Under the pieces are notes generated by a model, which was not told where the DNA came from, made no database searches, and was given only the letters and a program-made list of their open reading frames with translations. A stretch of 64,000 nt of DNA, taken from positions 97,303 through 161,302 of the forward strand of contig NZ_JAHZIA010000039.1 in assembly GCF_019420015.1 (NCBI RefSeq), written 5' to 3'. This document shows positions 9,450-19,765 of the stretch, piece by piece. The position numbers were made by a program, and so were the translations under genes. The stretch's first letter is position 1, and every line of letters begins with the position of its first letter. Source of the DNA: Anaerofustis sp. Its GTDB lineage: Bacteria > Bacillota > Clostridia > Eubacteriales > Anaerofustaceae.

Positions 9450-9475
9450 AAAAGACGGCTTTAGCCGTCTTTTTT
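9448..9475 (-). terminator. Terminator of the pyr operon
   Basis: GACGGC and GCCGTC form a stem with a 4-base loop, flanked by A and T runs on both sides. It lies 10 bases past the carB stop and could also end plus-strand transcription. Confidence 0.88.
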
Positions 9476-9485
9476 GATATTACTA

Positions 9486-12400
9486 TTAATAGCTTGCAAC
9501 ATCCGTAACTTCAAAAGTATCGAAATCCAAATCTTCACTAAATAATGTTGCAAGAGCCATAGCACTGTCGATTGAAGTTACTATACTTACTCCGCATTCA
9601 ACCGCACATCTTCTTATCTTAAACCCATCTGTTTCAGAATCTGATGAACTTTGAGGTGTATTTATAATCAAATCAATCTTATGGTTTTTAATTACATCGA
9701 GAATGCCAAGCTCTTTATTCTCACCTTCATGACCGATTTTATATACTTCGGTAACATTTTTCACACCGTGTTCTTCCATATATTTTTTCGTGTTTCCTGT
9801 TGCAAAGAATTCATATCCTATATCTGACATTTTCTTAAGAGATCCGATAAGCTCTTCTTTACTTTCGTCATTCAAAGAAATCAAAAGCTTTCTTTTTCTT
9901 CTACTCAAGTCGAAACCTGCAGCAAGAAATCCTTTATATAAAGCTTCAAGATAATTTTTGCTCACTCCTAAAACTTCACCTGTAGAACGCATTTCAGGTC
10001 CAAGGCTTACTTCAACATTCGGAAGTTTTTCCGTAGAAAATACCGGTACTTTAATTCCGTAGTTTTTACTGTCTTCATGAACATAACTTCCATATCCCAT
10101 TTCTTTGATACAAGGTCCGAACATAGATTTTACAGCCATTTCAAGAATAGGCACATTTGTAATTTTAGTTATATAAGGTACTGTTCTGCTTGAACGAGGA
10201 TTTACTTCAATAACATAAAGCTCATCTTTAAATACAATAAATTGAATATTTATCATACCTCTTACATCAAGTTCAAGAGCTATTTTTCGTGTATACTCAT
10301 ATAGAGTTTCTTTAATCTTATCACTTACGTTTATTGTAGGATATATTGTTACACTGTCTCCTGAATGAACACCCGCTCTGTCAAGATGCTCCATAATACC
10401 GGGAACAAATACTTCTTCTCCGTCACAAACTGCATCAACCTCAAGTTCAAGTCCATATAAGTATTTATCGATAAGAACAGGGTTTTTAGGATCTTCTTTG
10501 ATGGCATTTGTAAGATATTTAACAAGACTTTCTTCATCATGACAAATCATCATACCTCTTCCGCCAAGAACATATGAAGGTCTTACAAGTACAGGATATT
10601 CTATTCTGTTTGCGGTTTCGATACCTTCCTCTACCGTAAACACTCCCTTTCCGGTAGGCTGTTTTACACCAAGCTTTGTAAGCATTGCTTCAAATCTTTC
10701 TCTGTCTTCCGCCTTATCTATGCTGTCAGGTGAAGTTCCTAAAATAGGAATATTCTCTCTTACACACATTTCTGCAAGTTTGATAGCCGTTTGTCCACCG
10801 AATTGTAAAATAACCCCATCAGGTTTTTCTTTGTTGTAAATATTAAGAACATCTTCATCTGTAAGAGGCTCAAAATAAAGTTTATCCGAAATATCAAAAT
10901 CCGTACTTACGGTTTCAGGATTGTTGTTTACAACAATCGTTTCTATGCCCATTTCTCTTAACGCATACACACAATGAACAGAACTGTAATCAAATTCTAT
11001 CCCCTGCCCTATTCGTATAGGACCTGAACCTATAACCATAACTTTCTTTTTATCACTTACAACCACTTCATCTTCGGTATCATATGTAGAGTAATAATAA
11101 GGAGTATATGCTTCAAATTCTCCCGCACATGTATCAACCATCTTATAAACAGGATGAATATTCCACATTTGTCTCATTTCATATATATCTTTTTCTCTAA
11201 CACCCATTAAGAAGCTTATACCTTTGTCCGAAAATCCTTTTTTCTTTAAATCAAGCAATTCGTCTCTTGTCAAAGTTTCTAAGGTAAGAGTCTTTACATG
11301 TTCTTCCCTCTTTACTATCTCATTTATTTTATTAACAAAGAATAAATCAATCCCTGTGATTTTACTTACTTGAGCAACCGAATATTTTAATCTTAACATT
11401 TGTGCCAAAACAAATATTCTTTCATCATCGGCTTTAAATACTTTGTGTCTGAGTTCTTTTATAGGTATATCACTTACTTTATCATGAACCAAAGTATGCT
11501 TTTTAATTTCAAGAGAACGTATTGCTTTTAAGAAAGCTTCTTCAAAAGTTCTGCCTATTGACATTACTTCTCCGGTAGCCATCATTTTTGTTCCAAGATC
11601 CCTTTTGGCACTTAAGAATTTATCAAACGGCCATTTTGGAACTTTTATTACAACATAATCTATTGCAGGCTCAAAGCAGGCAAAAGTTTCTTTTGTAACC
11701 GCATTTCTAATTTCTTCCAAATGATAACCAAGAGCGATTTTGGCAGATACTTTTGCAATAGGATAACCTACGGCTTTTGAAGCAAGAGCCGAAGAACGTG
11801 AAACCCTTGGGTTAATTTCTATTATCGCATATTCCATACTGTCTGGATGAAGTGCAAACTGAACATTACACCCACCTTCTATTCCAACCGCTTCGATAAT
11901 ATCTAAAGCCGCAGAACGAAGCATTTGACATTCTTTATCAGATAAAGTCTGTGTAGGAGCAACAACTATACTGTCTCCCGTATGAATACCTACCGGGTCA
12001 ATATTTTCCATGTTACATATAGTAATACATGTTCCGTTTGAATCCCTCATTACTTCATATTCAATTTCTTTCCAGTTCTTGATACTCTTTTCAATAAGAA
12101 TTTGAGTTGTCATTGACAAAGCAAGACCGCTTTCTGCAATTTTTAACAACTCTTCTTCATTGTTTACGATACCTCCACCTGTACCTCCAAGAGTATACGC
12201 AGGTCTTACTACCACAGGATAACCTATTTCAAGTGCTGCTTTTTTCGCATCTTCAAGAGTATTTACTATTCTGCTTTCTATAATAGGCTGACCTATTTCT
12301 CTCATAAGCTTTCTGAATTCATCTCTGTCTTCACCCTTCATAATACCTTCAACACTTGTACCGATAACTTTGATTCCATATTTATCAAGAATCCCTTTAT

Positions 12401-12710
12401 TATGAAGTTCCATAGTCATATTAAGTGCGGTTTGTCCGCCCATTCCGCCTATTATCGCATCGGGATGTTCTTTTTCTATAATCTTTACTACCGATTCCAA
12501 TGTAATAGGTTCTATGTATACTTTATCGGCAGTTTGTTTATCTGTCATAATAGTAGCAGGATTAGAGTTTATAAGTACAACTTCAAAACCTTCCTCTTTT
12601 ATGGCTTCGCAAGCTTGTGTTCCGGAATAATCGAATTCTGCTGCTTGACCTATAATAATAGGACCTGAACCTATAACCAATACTTTACTTATATCATTTC
12701 TTTTTGGCAT
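9486..12710 (-). CDS. carB: Carbamoyl phosphate synthase large subunit
   Basis: 1074 residues, full length. Two homologous halves are visible, each with an ATP-grasp core: [20 protein letters not shown] near the start and [19 protein letters not shown] about residue 560, plus glycine-rich loops (TLGGTGGG and VLGGRGMM). The final ~140 residues form the MGS-like allosteric domain (ending with [13 protein letters not shown]), the usual UMP/ornithine control region. It makes carbamoyl phosphate from ammonia delivered by CarA, bicarbonate and two ATP. It is the last gene of the UMP operon, 10 bases after carA. Confidence 0.97.
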   Translation of the reverse strand: MPKRNDISKVLVIGSGPIIIGQAAEFDYSGTQACEAIKEEGFEVVLINSNPATIMTDKQTADKVYIEPITLESVVKIIEKEHPDAIIGGMGGQTALNMTMELHNKGILDKYGIKVIGTSVEGIMKGEDRDEFRKLMREIGQPIIESRIVNTLEDAKKAALEIGYPVVVRPAYTLGGTGGGIVNNEEELLKIAESGLALSMTTQILIEKSIKNWKEIEYEVMRDSNGTCITICNMENIDPVGIHTGDSIVVAPTQTLSDKECQMLRSAALDIIEAVGIEGGCNVQFALHPDSMEYAIIEINPRVSRSSALASKAVGYPIAKVSAKIALGYHLEEIRNAVTKETFACFEPAIDYVVIKVPKWPFDKFLSAKRDLGTKMMATGEVMSIGRTFEEAFLKAIRSLEIKKHTLVHDKVSDIPIKELRHKVFKADDERIFVLAQMLRLKYSVAQVSKITGIDLFFVNKINEIVKREEHVKTLTLETLTRDELLDLKKKGFSDKGISFLMGVREKDIYEMRQMWNIHPVYKMVDTCAGEFEAYTPYYYSTYDTEDEVVVSDKKKVMVIGSGPIRIGQGIEFDYSSVHCVYALREMGIETIVVNNNPETVSTDFDISDKLYFEPLTDEDVLNIYNKEKPDGVILQFGGQTAIKLAEMCVRENIPILGTSPDSIDKAEDRERFEAMLTKLGVKQPTGKGVFTVEEGIETANRIEYPVLVRPSYVLGGRGMMICHDEESLVKYLTNAIKEDPKNPVLIDKYLYGLELEVDAVCDGEEVFVPGIMEHLDRAGVHSGDSVTIYPTINVSDKIKETLYEYTRKIALELDVRGMINIQFIVFKDELYVIEVNPRSSRTVPYITKITNVPILEMAVKSMFGPCIKEMGYGSYVHEDSKNYGIKVPVFSTEKLPNVEVSLGPEMRSTGEVLGVSKNYLEALYKGFLAAGFDLSRRKRKLLISLNDESKEELIGSLKKMSDIGYEFFATGNTKKYMEEHGVKNVTEVYKIGHEGENKELGILDVIKNHKIDLIINTPQSSSDSETDGFKIRRCAVECGVSIVTSIDSAMALATLFSEDLDFDTFEVTDVASY

Positions 12711-12720
12711 AATAATCCTC

Positions 12721-13779
12721 CTATTCTATTACCCTTAAAATTTCATCCAATACATTCCCGTTATCTGTCGGTCCGGGACAAGCTTCAGGATGGAATTGAA
12801 CGGTATATATTTTTTTGTCTCTTACTCGCATACCTTCAATACTTCCGTCATTTACATGCGTATATGTAACTTCAACATCTTTCGGCAATTTATCTACAAC
12901 ATAGCCATGATTTTGACTTGTAATAAAAACTCTGTTTGTAGCTAAATTCTTAACTGAATGATTTCCACCTCTGTGTCCGAATTTTAATTTCTTTGTTGTT
13001 CCACCAAGAGCCAAAGATGCTAACTGATGACCAAGACAAATACCAAGTATAGGAAGTTTTCCTATAAGTTTTTTGATTTCTTCTACACATCCAGGTAAAT
13101 CTGCAGGATTCCCGGGACCGTTTGATAAAAATACAGCATCAGGTTTTAATTTTAAAATATCTTCAGCTTTTGTATCAAAAGGAACTATAGTTAAATTAAC
13201 TCCTCTTTCTTTAAACATATTGATAATATTTGCCTTTATACCATAATCGATAGCTACAATATTTTTACCGTCTTTTTTACCTTCCACTTTATATATATCA
13301 GAAGTGGATACGCTAAATACACTTTTTGAATTATCGTATTCATCTAAAATTTCTATAAGCTTTGTCTTTGGCATCATATGAGTAGTAATCATTCCCCGCA
13401 TAACACCTTCACTTCTTAACACTCTTGTAAGCATTCTTGTATCGATACCGCTTAAAGCGGTTATATCTTCACTTTCCAAATAGTCAGGAAGCGTCATTTC
13501 ATTATTAAAATTATTAGGAGTATAACATACTTCTTTAACTATAAATCCTCTTGCTTTACAAGAGTCTGATTGTTCATAATCAAAGTTAATTCCGTAGTTT
13601 CCTATCAACGGATAAGTCATTGTTACTATTTGCCCGTAATATGAAGGGTCAGTAAGAATTTCTTGATAGCCGGTCATTGATGTATTAAATACAACTTCGC
13701 CTATTATTTTATCTTCTATTCTTCCGAAAAGTTCACCTTCAAAGGTCATTCCGTTTTCCAGTTGTAAATATCCTTTCAT
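12721..13779 (-). CDS. carA: Carbamoyl phosphate synthase small (glutaminase) subunit
   Basis: 352 residues. N-terminal CarA domain (about 1-130) is followed by a class I glutamine amidotransferase domain with the nucleophile in GICLGHQLA and the His-Glu pair in [10 protein letters not shown]. It releases ammonia from glutamine and channels it to CarB. The single pair is embedded in the pyrimidine operon, so it is probably controlled mainly by pyrimidines; whether arginine synthesis depends on it too cannot be seen here. Confidence 0.97.
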   Translation of the reverse strand: MKGYLQLENGMTFEGELFGRIEDKIIGEVVFNTSMTGYQEILTDPSYYGQIVTMTYPLIGNYGINFDYEQSDSCKARGFIVKEVCYTPNNFNNEMTLPDYLESEDITALSGIDTRMLTRVLRSEGVMRGMITTHMMPKTKLIEILDEYDNSKSVFSVSTSDIYKVEGKKDGKNIVAIDYGIKANIINMFKERGVNLTIVPFDTKAEDILKLKPDAVFLSNGPGNPADLPGCVEEIKKLIGKLPILGICLGHQLASLALGGTTKKLKFGHRGGNHSVKNLATNRVFITSQNHGYVVDKLPKDVEVTYTHVNDGSIEGMRVRDKKIYTVQFHPEACPGPTDNGNVLDEILRVIE

Positions 13780-13796
13780 TTTTTACCTCTTCTTAA

Positions 13797-14384
13797 TTAT
13801 TTTGTTTTTTTAAAATCTCTGCTACCTGGTTTAACAAGCTCTATCTTTCCTTCCTTGCAAAGAGGACATTCCTCACTATCATAAGATACGATATCAAGTC
13901 TTATTGCAGAATAAATAGGAAGAGGGAAATCTAAATCCTTGCCGGTTCTGTTTACTATAGAGGCAACACCGACAACCTCAGCTCCCATTTCTTCCAATAC
14001 TTTAACTGTTTCCATAGTGCTTTTACCTGTGGTTATAACATCTTCGCTGATTAACACTTTATCACCTTTACCAACGCTAAAACCTCTTCTAAGCTCCATA
14101 TTACCGTCTTTTCTTTCTGTAAAAATACTTTCTATTCCAAGCTGTCTTCCAAGTTCATATGAAACTATTACACCACCCATAGCAGGTCCGCATATCTTTG
14201 TAATACCTAAATCTTTTACCTGTTTAGCAACATCTTCCAAAACTTCCGCCGCTTTATCAGGGAACCTCAAAAGCTTTGCACATTGTACATATTGATTTGA
14301 ATGTCTTCCTGAAGAAAGCAAAAAGTGCCCCTCCAAAAATGCTTCGGTTTCTTTTAAAATTTCTTTAACTCTTTGTTCACTCAT
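13797..14384 (-). CDS. pyrE: Orotate phosphoribosyltransferase
   Basis: 195 residues. The PRPP-binding motif is visible as VLISEDVITTGKSTMETV, and KICGPAMGGVIVSYELG provides the earlier loop. The C-terminus carries a CPLCKEG pair of cysteines, seen in many clostridial PyrE proteins. It converts orotate and PRPP to OMP. The gene lies 30 bases downstream of pyrD and 17 bases upstream of carA. Confidence 0.95.
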   Translation of the reverse strand: MSEQRVKEILKETEAFLEGHFLLSSGRHSNQYVQCAKLLRFPDKAAEVLEDVAKQVKDLGITKICGPAMGGVIVSYELGRQLGIESIFTERKDGNMELRRGFSVGKGDKVLISEDVITTGKSTMETVKVLEEMGAEVVGVASIVNRTGKDLDFPLPIYSAIRLDIVSYDSEECPLCKEGKIELVKPGSRDFKKTK

Positions 14385-14414
14385 TGCAATATCCTTTACC
14401 TTTCTGATTTTATT

Positions 14415-15317
14415 TTAAACTATTCCTATTAATTCACTTACATTATTTATATTGTTTCTTGTAAGATATTCTTCTAAGTCGTCGATTATTTCCGGCATTA
14501 CAGTCGGATTCGCAAAAGTTGCACTGCCTACTCCGATAAGTGTCGCTCCGGCCATTATAAATTCAAGTGCATCCATATAATTACTTATACCGCCATAAGC
14601 AAGTATAGGTATATTGGTATTTTTCGCAACCTGATGAACCATTCTCAGTGCAATAGGCTTGATGGCAGAACCCGAAAGCCCCGCATATATATTATCAAAT
14701 ACAGCTTTTTTCTTGTTTATATCTATAGCCATAGCCAAAAAAGTATTGGTTAGACTAAGAGCATCCGCTCCGGCCTCTTCCACAGCTTTTGCAACATCAA
14801 CAATACTCGGAGCGTTTGGAGAAAGCTTTACTATAATAGGATGAATGGATTCTTCCTTTACCTTTTTCGTAATATCATATGCACTTTGTCCATTCATACA
14901 AAAGGCCATACCGCCTTCTTTTACATTTGGACATGAAATATTAAGCTCTATAAAATCCAATTCTTCTTTATTTAGCATTTCGATACCGCTCAAAAAGTCT
15001 TCCGTACTGTGGGCACCAAAATTTACAATAACTCTGGAATAAGATTTATTCATATAAGGAAGTTCTTTTATTATAAAACTTCTTACCCCAGGGTTTTCAA
15101 GACCTATACTGTTTATAACTCCGCTTGGGGTTTCCCATATTCTTACCCCGGTATTACCCGGCTGGGGTTTTAATGTCAATCCCTTTGAGCAAATGCCTCC
15201 AAGTCTGTTTATATCAAAAAACTCTGAATACTCCCGTCCAAACCCAAAAGTTCCGCTTGCGGCAACCAGAGGATTTTTAAATTCTTTTCCTAAAAAGTTT
15301 ACCTTTAATTTATCCAT
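14415..15317 (-). CDS. pyrD: Dihydroorotate dehydrogenase, class 1B catalytic subunit
   Basis: 300 residues from the ATG at 15317. A longer reading is open to 15446, but it runs inside pyrK and lacks family similarity; a GAGG site precedes the chosen start, which follows the pyrK stop by one base. FMN-barrel motifs include NPLVAASGTFGFG, NFGAHS, the active-site segment NISCPNVKEGG with the class 1 cysteine, and AYGGIS/GATLIGVGSA near the phosphate site. The neighbouring PyrK makes this the NAD-linked heterotetramer (PyrDB). Confidence 0.95.
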   Translation of the reverse strand: MDKLKVNFLGKEFKNPLVAASGTFGFGREYSEFFDINRLGGICSKGLTLKPQPGNTGVRIWETPSGVINSIGLENPGVRSFIIKELPYMNKSYSRVIVNFGAHSTEDFLSGIEMLNKEELDFIELNISCPNVKEGGMAFCMNGQSAYDITKKVKEESIHPIIVKLSPNAPSIVDVAKAVEEAGADALSLTNTFLAMAIDINKKKAVFDNIYAGLSGSAIKPIALRMVHQVAKNTNIPILAYGGISNYMDALEFIMAGATLIGVGSATFANPTVMPEIIDDLEEYLTRNNINNVSELIGIV

Positions 15318-15318
15318 T

Positions 15319-16017
15319 CTAATAAACCTCGCTTCCCGCAAATACAGGTCCGTCTTTACAAACTTTTCTGTTTCCGTGTGAGGTTGAAATATTACATCCA
15401 AGACATGCGCCCACACCACAGGCCATTCTGTTCTCCAAGGAAACAATTATTTCTCTTCCCGCTTTCTTTGCCAAATCATAAGCGCTTCTCATCATAATAT
15501 CCGGTCCACATGTGAAATACAAATCATCTTTTGTAAAATCCACTTTATGCGTTATAATTCCACCCACATCAACAATAACTTCATCTGCTATATCTTCAAA
15601 TTCTTTAACCAAATAATCTTCTTTCGTAAAACCCAAGTATACTCTGATATTTTTATTTGGATACTTTCTTTTAATCTGCTTGACAAGGTAATACAAAGGA
15701 GCTGTGCCTATTCCCCCTCCTATTACGGTGATGTCTTTTTCTATATTTTCTATATCAAAGCCATTTCCTCGCGGACCAAACAAATCAATATCCATATCTT
15801 GTTTTAACGAAGCAAGATATTTTGTGCCTTCTCCTTTAACTTGGTAAAGAAAAGTTATACCTTCATCATCAATGTCATGAATACTGATCGGCTTTGCCAA
15901 AAAAGTATTTTTGGGTTTTAACATATAAAACTGACCTTCTTTTCCTTCAAACTTACCTTTAAGTTTTAACATATAAATGTCATCTTTTATTTTCTTATTA
16001 AACAATACTATAGCCAT
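15319..16017 (-). CDS. pyrK: Dihydroorotate dehydrogenase electron transfer subunit
   Basis: 232 residues of the ferredoxin-reductase type: an FAD-binding barrel, an NAD-binding domain with VIGGGIGTAPLYYL, and a C-terminal 2Fe-2S site in ACGVGACLGC plus a later cysteine in RKVC. It passes electrons from PyrD to NAD+. It overlaps pyrF by 10 bases at its start and is one base from pyrD at its end, so the three are coupled. Confidence 0.95.
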   Translation of the reverse strand: MAIVLFNKKIKDDIYMLKLKGKFEGKEGQFYMLKPKNTFLAKPISIHDIDDEGITFLYQVKGEGTKYLASLKQDMDIDLFGPRGNGFDIENIEKDITVIGGGIGTAPLYYLVKQIKRKYPNKNIRVYLGFTKEDYLVKEFEDIADEVIVDVGGIITHKVDFTKDDLYFTCGPDIMMRSAYDLAKKAGREIIVSLENRMACGVGACLGCNISTSHGNRKVCKDGPVFAGSEVY

Positions 16018-16868
16018 TTTCCTATATCCTCTTGCATATCTTTAACGGCTTTAACCGTTATATCGGTAAAGCTCTCATCTTCTATTTTTCCCTTATGAGC
16101 AGAAATAATACCTCTCGATGAATTAACTACACCGCAAATATCATCTTTAAAAATCTCTGCAATATCTTTTCCTGTACCTCCTTGGGCGCCGTAACCAGGA
16201 ATAAGGAAAAAAGCTTTTGGCATGTACTTCTTTACTTCGATAAATTCCTTTGGATAAGTCAAACCTACAACGGCTCCTACACTGCTGTAACCGCACTCTC
16301 CGACAAAGTCACTTCCCCATTTATCTACATAACCAGCCATTTTCTCGTAAACTTTGTCTCCGTCTTTTACTTCCAAGTCTTGAATCTGATGACCGTTTGG
16401 ATTAGATGTTTTTACCAAAACGAAAAGACCTTTGTTTCCGTCTTTCATATAGTCAAAGTATGGGCTTATTGCATCAAGCCCCATATATGTGTTTATTGTA
16501 ATAAAGTCAGCTTCAAAATCTCCGCTGAAATGACCGTCAGCATACATTGCTGCAGTTGAAGAAATATCTCCTCTTTTTATATCTGCGATTACAATACCGT
16601 CATTTTCCCTTATATATTTAAGTGTCTTCTGATATGCATTAAGCCCGTCCATTCCAAGAGCTTCATAACAAGCAATTTGAACTTTGTAGCAAGCAACAAT
16701 ATCTTTTGTAGCATCGATTATCGCTTTGTTAAACAAGAAATATTTTTCTCCCAAGGTTATATCCATATTACTTATATATTCGGGTAAAAAAGCTTCTTTC
16801 GTATCAAGACCCAAACATACAGCCATATTTTTCTTGCTTCTTTCATATAATTTATCTATCAGCTTCAT
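16008..16868 (-). CDS. pyrF: Orotidine 5'-phosphate decarboxylase, type 2
   Basis: 286 residues from the ATG at 16868, which has GGAGAG upstream; an ATG at 16889 is possible but lies deeper in pyrC. The long form with CLGLDTKEAFLPEY, the catalytic DIKRGDI and GVVNSSRGI places it in the type 2 OMP decarboxylase group rather than the short E. coli type. It makes UMP from OMP. The start overlaps the pyrC end by 17 bases. Confidence 0.94.
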   Translation of the reverse strand: MKLIDKLYERSKKNMAVCLGLDTKEAFLPEYISNMDITLGEKYFLFNKAIIDATKDIVACYKVQIACYEALGMDGLNAYQKTLKYIRENDGIVIADIKRGDISSTAAMYADGHFSGDFEADFITINTYMGLDAISPYFDYMKDGNKGLFVLVKTSNPNGHQIQDLEVKDGDKVYEKMAGYVDKWGSDFVGECGYSSVGAVVGLTYPKEFIEVKKYMPKAFFLIPGYGAQGGTGKDIAEIFKDDICGVVNSSRGIISAHKGKIEDESFTDITVKAVKDMQEDIGKWL

Positions 16869-18006
16869 ATTTCTTCTCTCCTTCAACAAAAGTCATTAAT
16901 ACTTTACCTTTGATTTTCTCTTTATCAAAAGGTGTATTGTTCGATTTGGAAACAAACTCGTCTTTGTTTATTTCCCCTTCATAATCAAGATCTACTACAA
17001 CCAAGTCAGCATCGTAACCTTCTTTAATAAGCCCTTTGTTAAGCCCTATTTTCTTTGCAGGGTTTAGACTTATCATTTCACTTAGCTTGTTGATGCTAAT
17101 TTTGTTATCATTAAATACTTTGTAATACATAGAAAAAGCAACTTCAATATTATCAATCCCCGGAGCTCCTTTTTCTTTGTCTTCTTTAGAATGAGGTGCA
17201 TGGTCAGTAGCAAGAACATCAATTTTATTTTCTTTTATTCCTTCAATTAAAGCCATTCTATCTTCTAAAGTTGCAAAAGAAGGATTAACTCTATAATCAA
17301 GGCTATCTGCAAAAAGGTGATGAGGTCCAACTTCACAAGTTACCCCAAGACCTTTATCTTTTGCATCACATATAAGCTCTAAAGATTTCTTTGTACTTAT
17401 ATGGCATACATGAAGATTTCCTCCAACTTTTTCAAGCAGCTTCATATCTCTCTCAATTATCTCTTCTTCGGGCTGGCAATGTGTAAGTAAATGGAAATTA
17501 TATTCTGTAGATTTTTTTAACGCTCTTTCCATAAATTCATCACTGAATATGGTTTTTCCGTCATTTGAAAATAAATTTGTGTATTTTTTGTTTTCTTCTA
17601 TATTGACAAACTCTTTGTCTTCAAGATCCTTGCCGATTGCACTAATTTGAATTACCTTATTTAAACCTGCTTTTTGTGATTTTTCTTTTACATATTCAAG
17701 AACTTCTTTATTGTCACAAACAGGCTTTGTATTTGCCATAGTGCAAACAACACTATACCCGCCTTTTAAACTTGCTTTCATTCCGCTTTCGATATCTTCT
17801 TTATAAGTATATCCCGGATCTCTGAAATGTGAATGCATATCTATAAATGCAGGAAGCAACGCCTTTCCTTTCAAATCAATAATATCTGCATCCGCACACT
17901 GTATATCCTTTCCTGTTTTTACTATCTTTCCGTTTTCGATTAAAACATCTTCTTTTGATGTTTTAATAGCATCAATTACAATTCCGTTTTTAAAAATAAC
18001 TTTCAT
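16852..18006 (-). CDS. pyrC: Dihydroorotase, class I
   Basis: 384-residue amidohydrolase. Metal ligands are visible in DMHSHFRDPG (first pair), HCQPEE and HVCHIST (middle histidines) and ATDHAPHSKEDK (catalytic aspartate). It cyclises carbamoyl aspartate to dihydroorotate. The gene is 10 bases from pyrI and overlaps pyrF. Confidence 0.95.
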   Translation of the reverse strand: MKVIFKNGIVIDAIKTSKEDVLIENGKIVKTGKDIQCADADIIDLKGKALLPAFIDMHSHFRDPGYTYKEDIESGMKASLKGGYSVVCTMANTKPVCDNKEVLEYVKEKSQKAGLNKVIQISAIGKDLEDKEFVNIEENKKYTNLFSNDGKTIFSDEFMERALKKSTEYNFHLLTHCQPEEEIIERDMKLLEKVGGNLHVCHISTKKSLELICDAKDKGLGVTCEVGPHHLFADSLDYRVNPSFATLEDRMALIEGIKENKIDVLATDHAPHSKEDKEKGAPGIDNIEVAFSMYYKVFNDNKISINKLSEMISLNPAKKIGLNKGLIKEGYDADLVVVDLDYEGEINKDEFVSKSNNTPFDKEKIKGKVLMTFVEGEKKYEADR

Positions 18007-18016
18007 TTGTTTTACC

Positions 18017-18451
18017 TTATTTATGCTCTACCAATGTGGTCTTTGAATCACAATAAGAACATCTGTACTCTCTTTTTTCTTTATTTGCAAGATAAAACTT
18101 TATATTTTCAACCTTTTCATATTGTGTGATACATCGTGGATTTTTACATTTTAAAATCCCCTCCACAACTTCGGGAAGCTCAGGCTTCACTTTCTTTACT
18201 CTTTTTCCGTCTTTAATATAGCTTACAGTTATATTAGGATCTATAAGGCCCAAAATAGTCAAGTCTAACTTTAAATCAGTTTCTATTTTTATTATATCTT
18301 TTCTGCCCATTTTATGACTGGGAATATTTCTCATAAGAACTATTACGTCATCTATTTCATCAAGCTTAAGCTGTTTAAAAACTTCATAACCGTGATTTAC
18401 TTTTATATGGTCGATTACGATACCTTGTTTTAACATAGAAACATTAATCAT
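18017..18451 (-). CDS. pyrI: Aspartate carbamoyltransferase regulatory subunit
   Basis: 144 residues. The N-terminal nucleotide-binding domain is followed by the zinc domain with CKNPRC and CSYC, the CX4C...CX2C ligand pattern of PyrI. It binds CTP/ATP and tunes PyrB. Its presence means the pathway has feedback control at the first committed step in addition to transcriptional control. It overlaps the pyrB stop by 8 bases. Confidence 0.95.
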   Translation of the reverse strand: MINVSMLKQGIVIDHIKVNHGYEVFKQLKLDEIDDVIVLMRNIPSHKMGRKDIIKIETDLKLDLTILGLIDPNITVSYIKDGKRVKKVKPELPEVVEGILKCKNPRCITQYEKVENIKFYLANKEKREYRCSYCDSKTTLVEHK

Positions 18452-19370
18452 CTAATTCTACCCCCAATAATTTCATAATAAGCGCCATTCTTACATACAT
18501 CCCGAGTCTGCCCTGCATAAAATATACGGCTCTTTCATCATCATCAACATCAGTTGATATTTCGTTTACTCTAGGAAGAGGATGCATAACAATCATATCT
18601 TCTTTTGCTTTTTCAAGCTTTTCTCTTGTAAGAATAAAGTAATCTTTAAGTCTTAAATATTCCTCTTCATTTACGAATCTTTCTCTTTGAACTCTAGACA
18701 TATACAAAACATCTAAATCGCCTATTACCTCATCAAGAGAATTTGTCTCAGAGTATTTAACCTTACCTTCGATTTCTTCTTTTATATATTCAGGCATTGC
18801 GAGTTCTTTTGGTGAAATAAATACAAATTCCACATTTTCGTATCTTGACATTGCTTTAACCAAAGAGTGAATAGTTCTGCCAAACATCAAATCTCCGCAA
18901 ACACCGATTTTTAAATTGTCAAATCTGTGTTTATAGTACTGAATTGTAAGAAGGTCCGTTAATGTTTGGGTAGGATGCTGATGTCCTCCGTCTCCCGCAT
19001 TGATAATAGGAACATCTGAATGTTCGCTCATAAGTTTAGCTGTACCTTCTCTTGGATGTCTTGCTACTATAATGTCTACATAATTTGAAATTACAACAGT
19101 AGTATCCGCAAGAGACTCTCCCTTTGATGTACTTGATGTATTTGGATCGGAAAATCCGAGGACGTTACCACCTAATCTATACATAGCCGCATCAAAAGAA
19201 AATTTTGTTCTCGTTGACGGCTCATAAAAAAGGCTTGCCAATAATTTCCCATGACATACATCAACGTATTTTTTTTCATCTTTAAGGATATCATTAGCAA
19301 GCTCAAATATTTCATCTAATTCTTCAATAGTAAAGTTCGTTGGTTCTATCAAATGACGACCTTTTAACAT
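18444..19370 (-). CDS. pyrB: Aspartate carbamoyltransferase catalytic subunit
   Basis: 308 residues from the ATG at 19370, which has GGAGG nine bases upstream; an in-frame extension to 19409 would run into the attenuator hairpin and is rejected. Motifs: carbamoyl phosphate loop [12 protein letters not shown], the HPTQTL loop, and [10 protein letters not shown]. It condenses carbamoyl phosphate with aspartate. First gene of the operon, directly after the leader. Confidence 0.96.
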   Translation of the reverse strand: MLKGRHLIEPTNFTIEELDEIFELANDILKDEKKYVDVCHGKLLASLFYEPSTRTKFSFDAAMYRLGGNVLGFSDPNTSSTSKGESLADTTVVISNYVDIIVARHPREGTAKLMSEHSDVPIINAGDGGHQHPTQTLTDLLTIQYYKHRFDNLKIGVCGDLMFGRTIHSLVKAMSRYENVEFVFISPKELAMPEYIKEEIEGKVKYSETNSLDEVIGDLDVLYMSRVQRERFVNEEEYLRLKDYFILTREKLEKAKEDMIVMHPLPRVNEISTDVDDDERAVYFMQGRLGMYVRMALIMKLLGVELDD

Positions 19371-19508
19371 AGTTTTATACCTCCGATATTTATAAAAAAA
19401 TACCTGCACTTAGGCTAGGTACTCACAAAAAATGCATAGCTTCTCCATCAAGCTACTCATAAATCAGATATAACCTTTTTAGCCTCTCGTGCTAAGTTAA
19501 AAGTATTT
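19371..19508 (-). promoter_or_regulatory. pyrB leader with attenuator architecture and a PyrR-like binding loop
   Basis: The leader RNA can form, in order, a hairpin TTAGC/GCTAA around ACGAGAG (19481-19497), a TAGCTT/AAGCTA hairpin, and a terminator just before the pyrB ribosome binding site. The 5' arm ACTTAG (plus-strand 19492-19497) is also complementary to CTAAGT inside the terminator (19408-19413), which is a natural antiterminator. The loop sequence GAGAGGCU fits the 3' part of the PyrR consensus, but the preceding UCC is not conserved. No pyrR gene is in the window. Confidence 0.6.
19394..19421 (-). terminator. Intrinsic terminator in the pyrB leader
   Basis: On the minus strand TACCT pairs with AGGTA, then a bulged A and a GC/GC pair close a 6-base loop; a run of seven T follows (19394-19400). 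Its loop overlaps the proposed antiterminator pairing, so it is likely conditional. Confidence 0.7.
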
Positions 19509-19514
19509 TTGTTT

Positions 19515-19543
19515 ATTATATAAAATTACACTAACAAAGTCAA
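19515..19543 (-). promoter_or_regulatory. Sigma-A promoter of the pyr operon
   Basis: On the minus strand TTGACT (19538-19543) and TATAAT (19515-19520) are separated by exactly 17 bases. Transcription should start near 19508, giving a leader of about 138 bases. Confidence 0.85.
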
Positions 19544-19726
19544 CGAAATATACTGTTAATTTGCCATATTATAAAGTTTTATTTTATTAATAAGATTATT
19601 TGATATGTATATGTTGTATCGCTTTGTTTTTGAGATAAAAACTATTTATATTGTTATTAATCATCTAAATGAATTATCAAAACAGTTTATCTTTTTTGAT
19701 ATTAATAAAAGAATAAATCATATAAT

Positions 19727-19755
19727 AAAAAGGCTCTAAAAAATTTAGAGCCTTT
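19727..19755 (-). terminator. Terminator after the CorC/HlyC gene
   Basis: AAAGGCTCTAAA and TTTAGAGCCTTT form a 12-bp stem with a T tract on the minus strand, 10 bases past the stop at 19766. The 200 bases between it and the pyr promoter show no further structure. Confidence 0.88.
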
Positions 19756-19765
19756 CCCTTATTCA

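Larger units (their letters stand above)
9171..9485. other. Intergenic region between carB and kdpF
   Basis: This 315-base gap holds the kdpF ribosome binding site and promoter region, the tandem operator, a fragment of an HxlR regulator on the plus strand, and the carB terminator. I looked for a c-di-AMP riboswitch because of the potassium link and saw no GC-rich structured leader. Confidence 0.7.

Noticed and set aside
14415..15446. Longer pyrD reading with 43 extra N-terminal residues
   Set aside because: The extension overlaps pyrK almost entirely and lacks DHODH similarity; ATG at 15317 has a suitable site.
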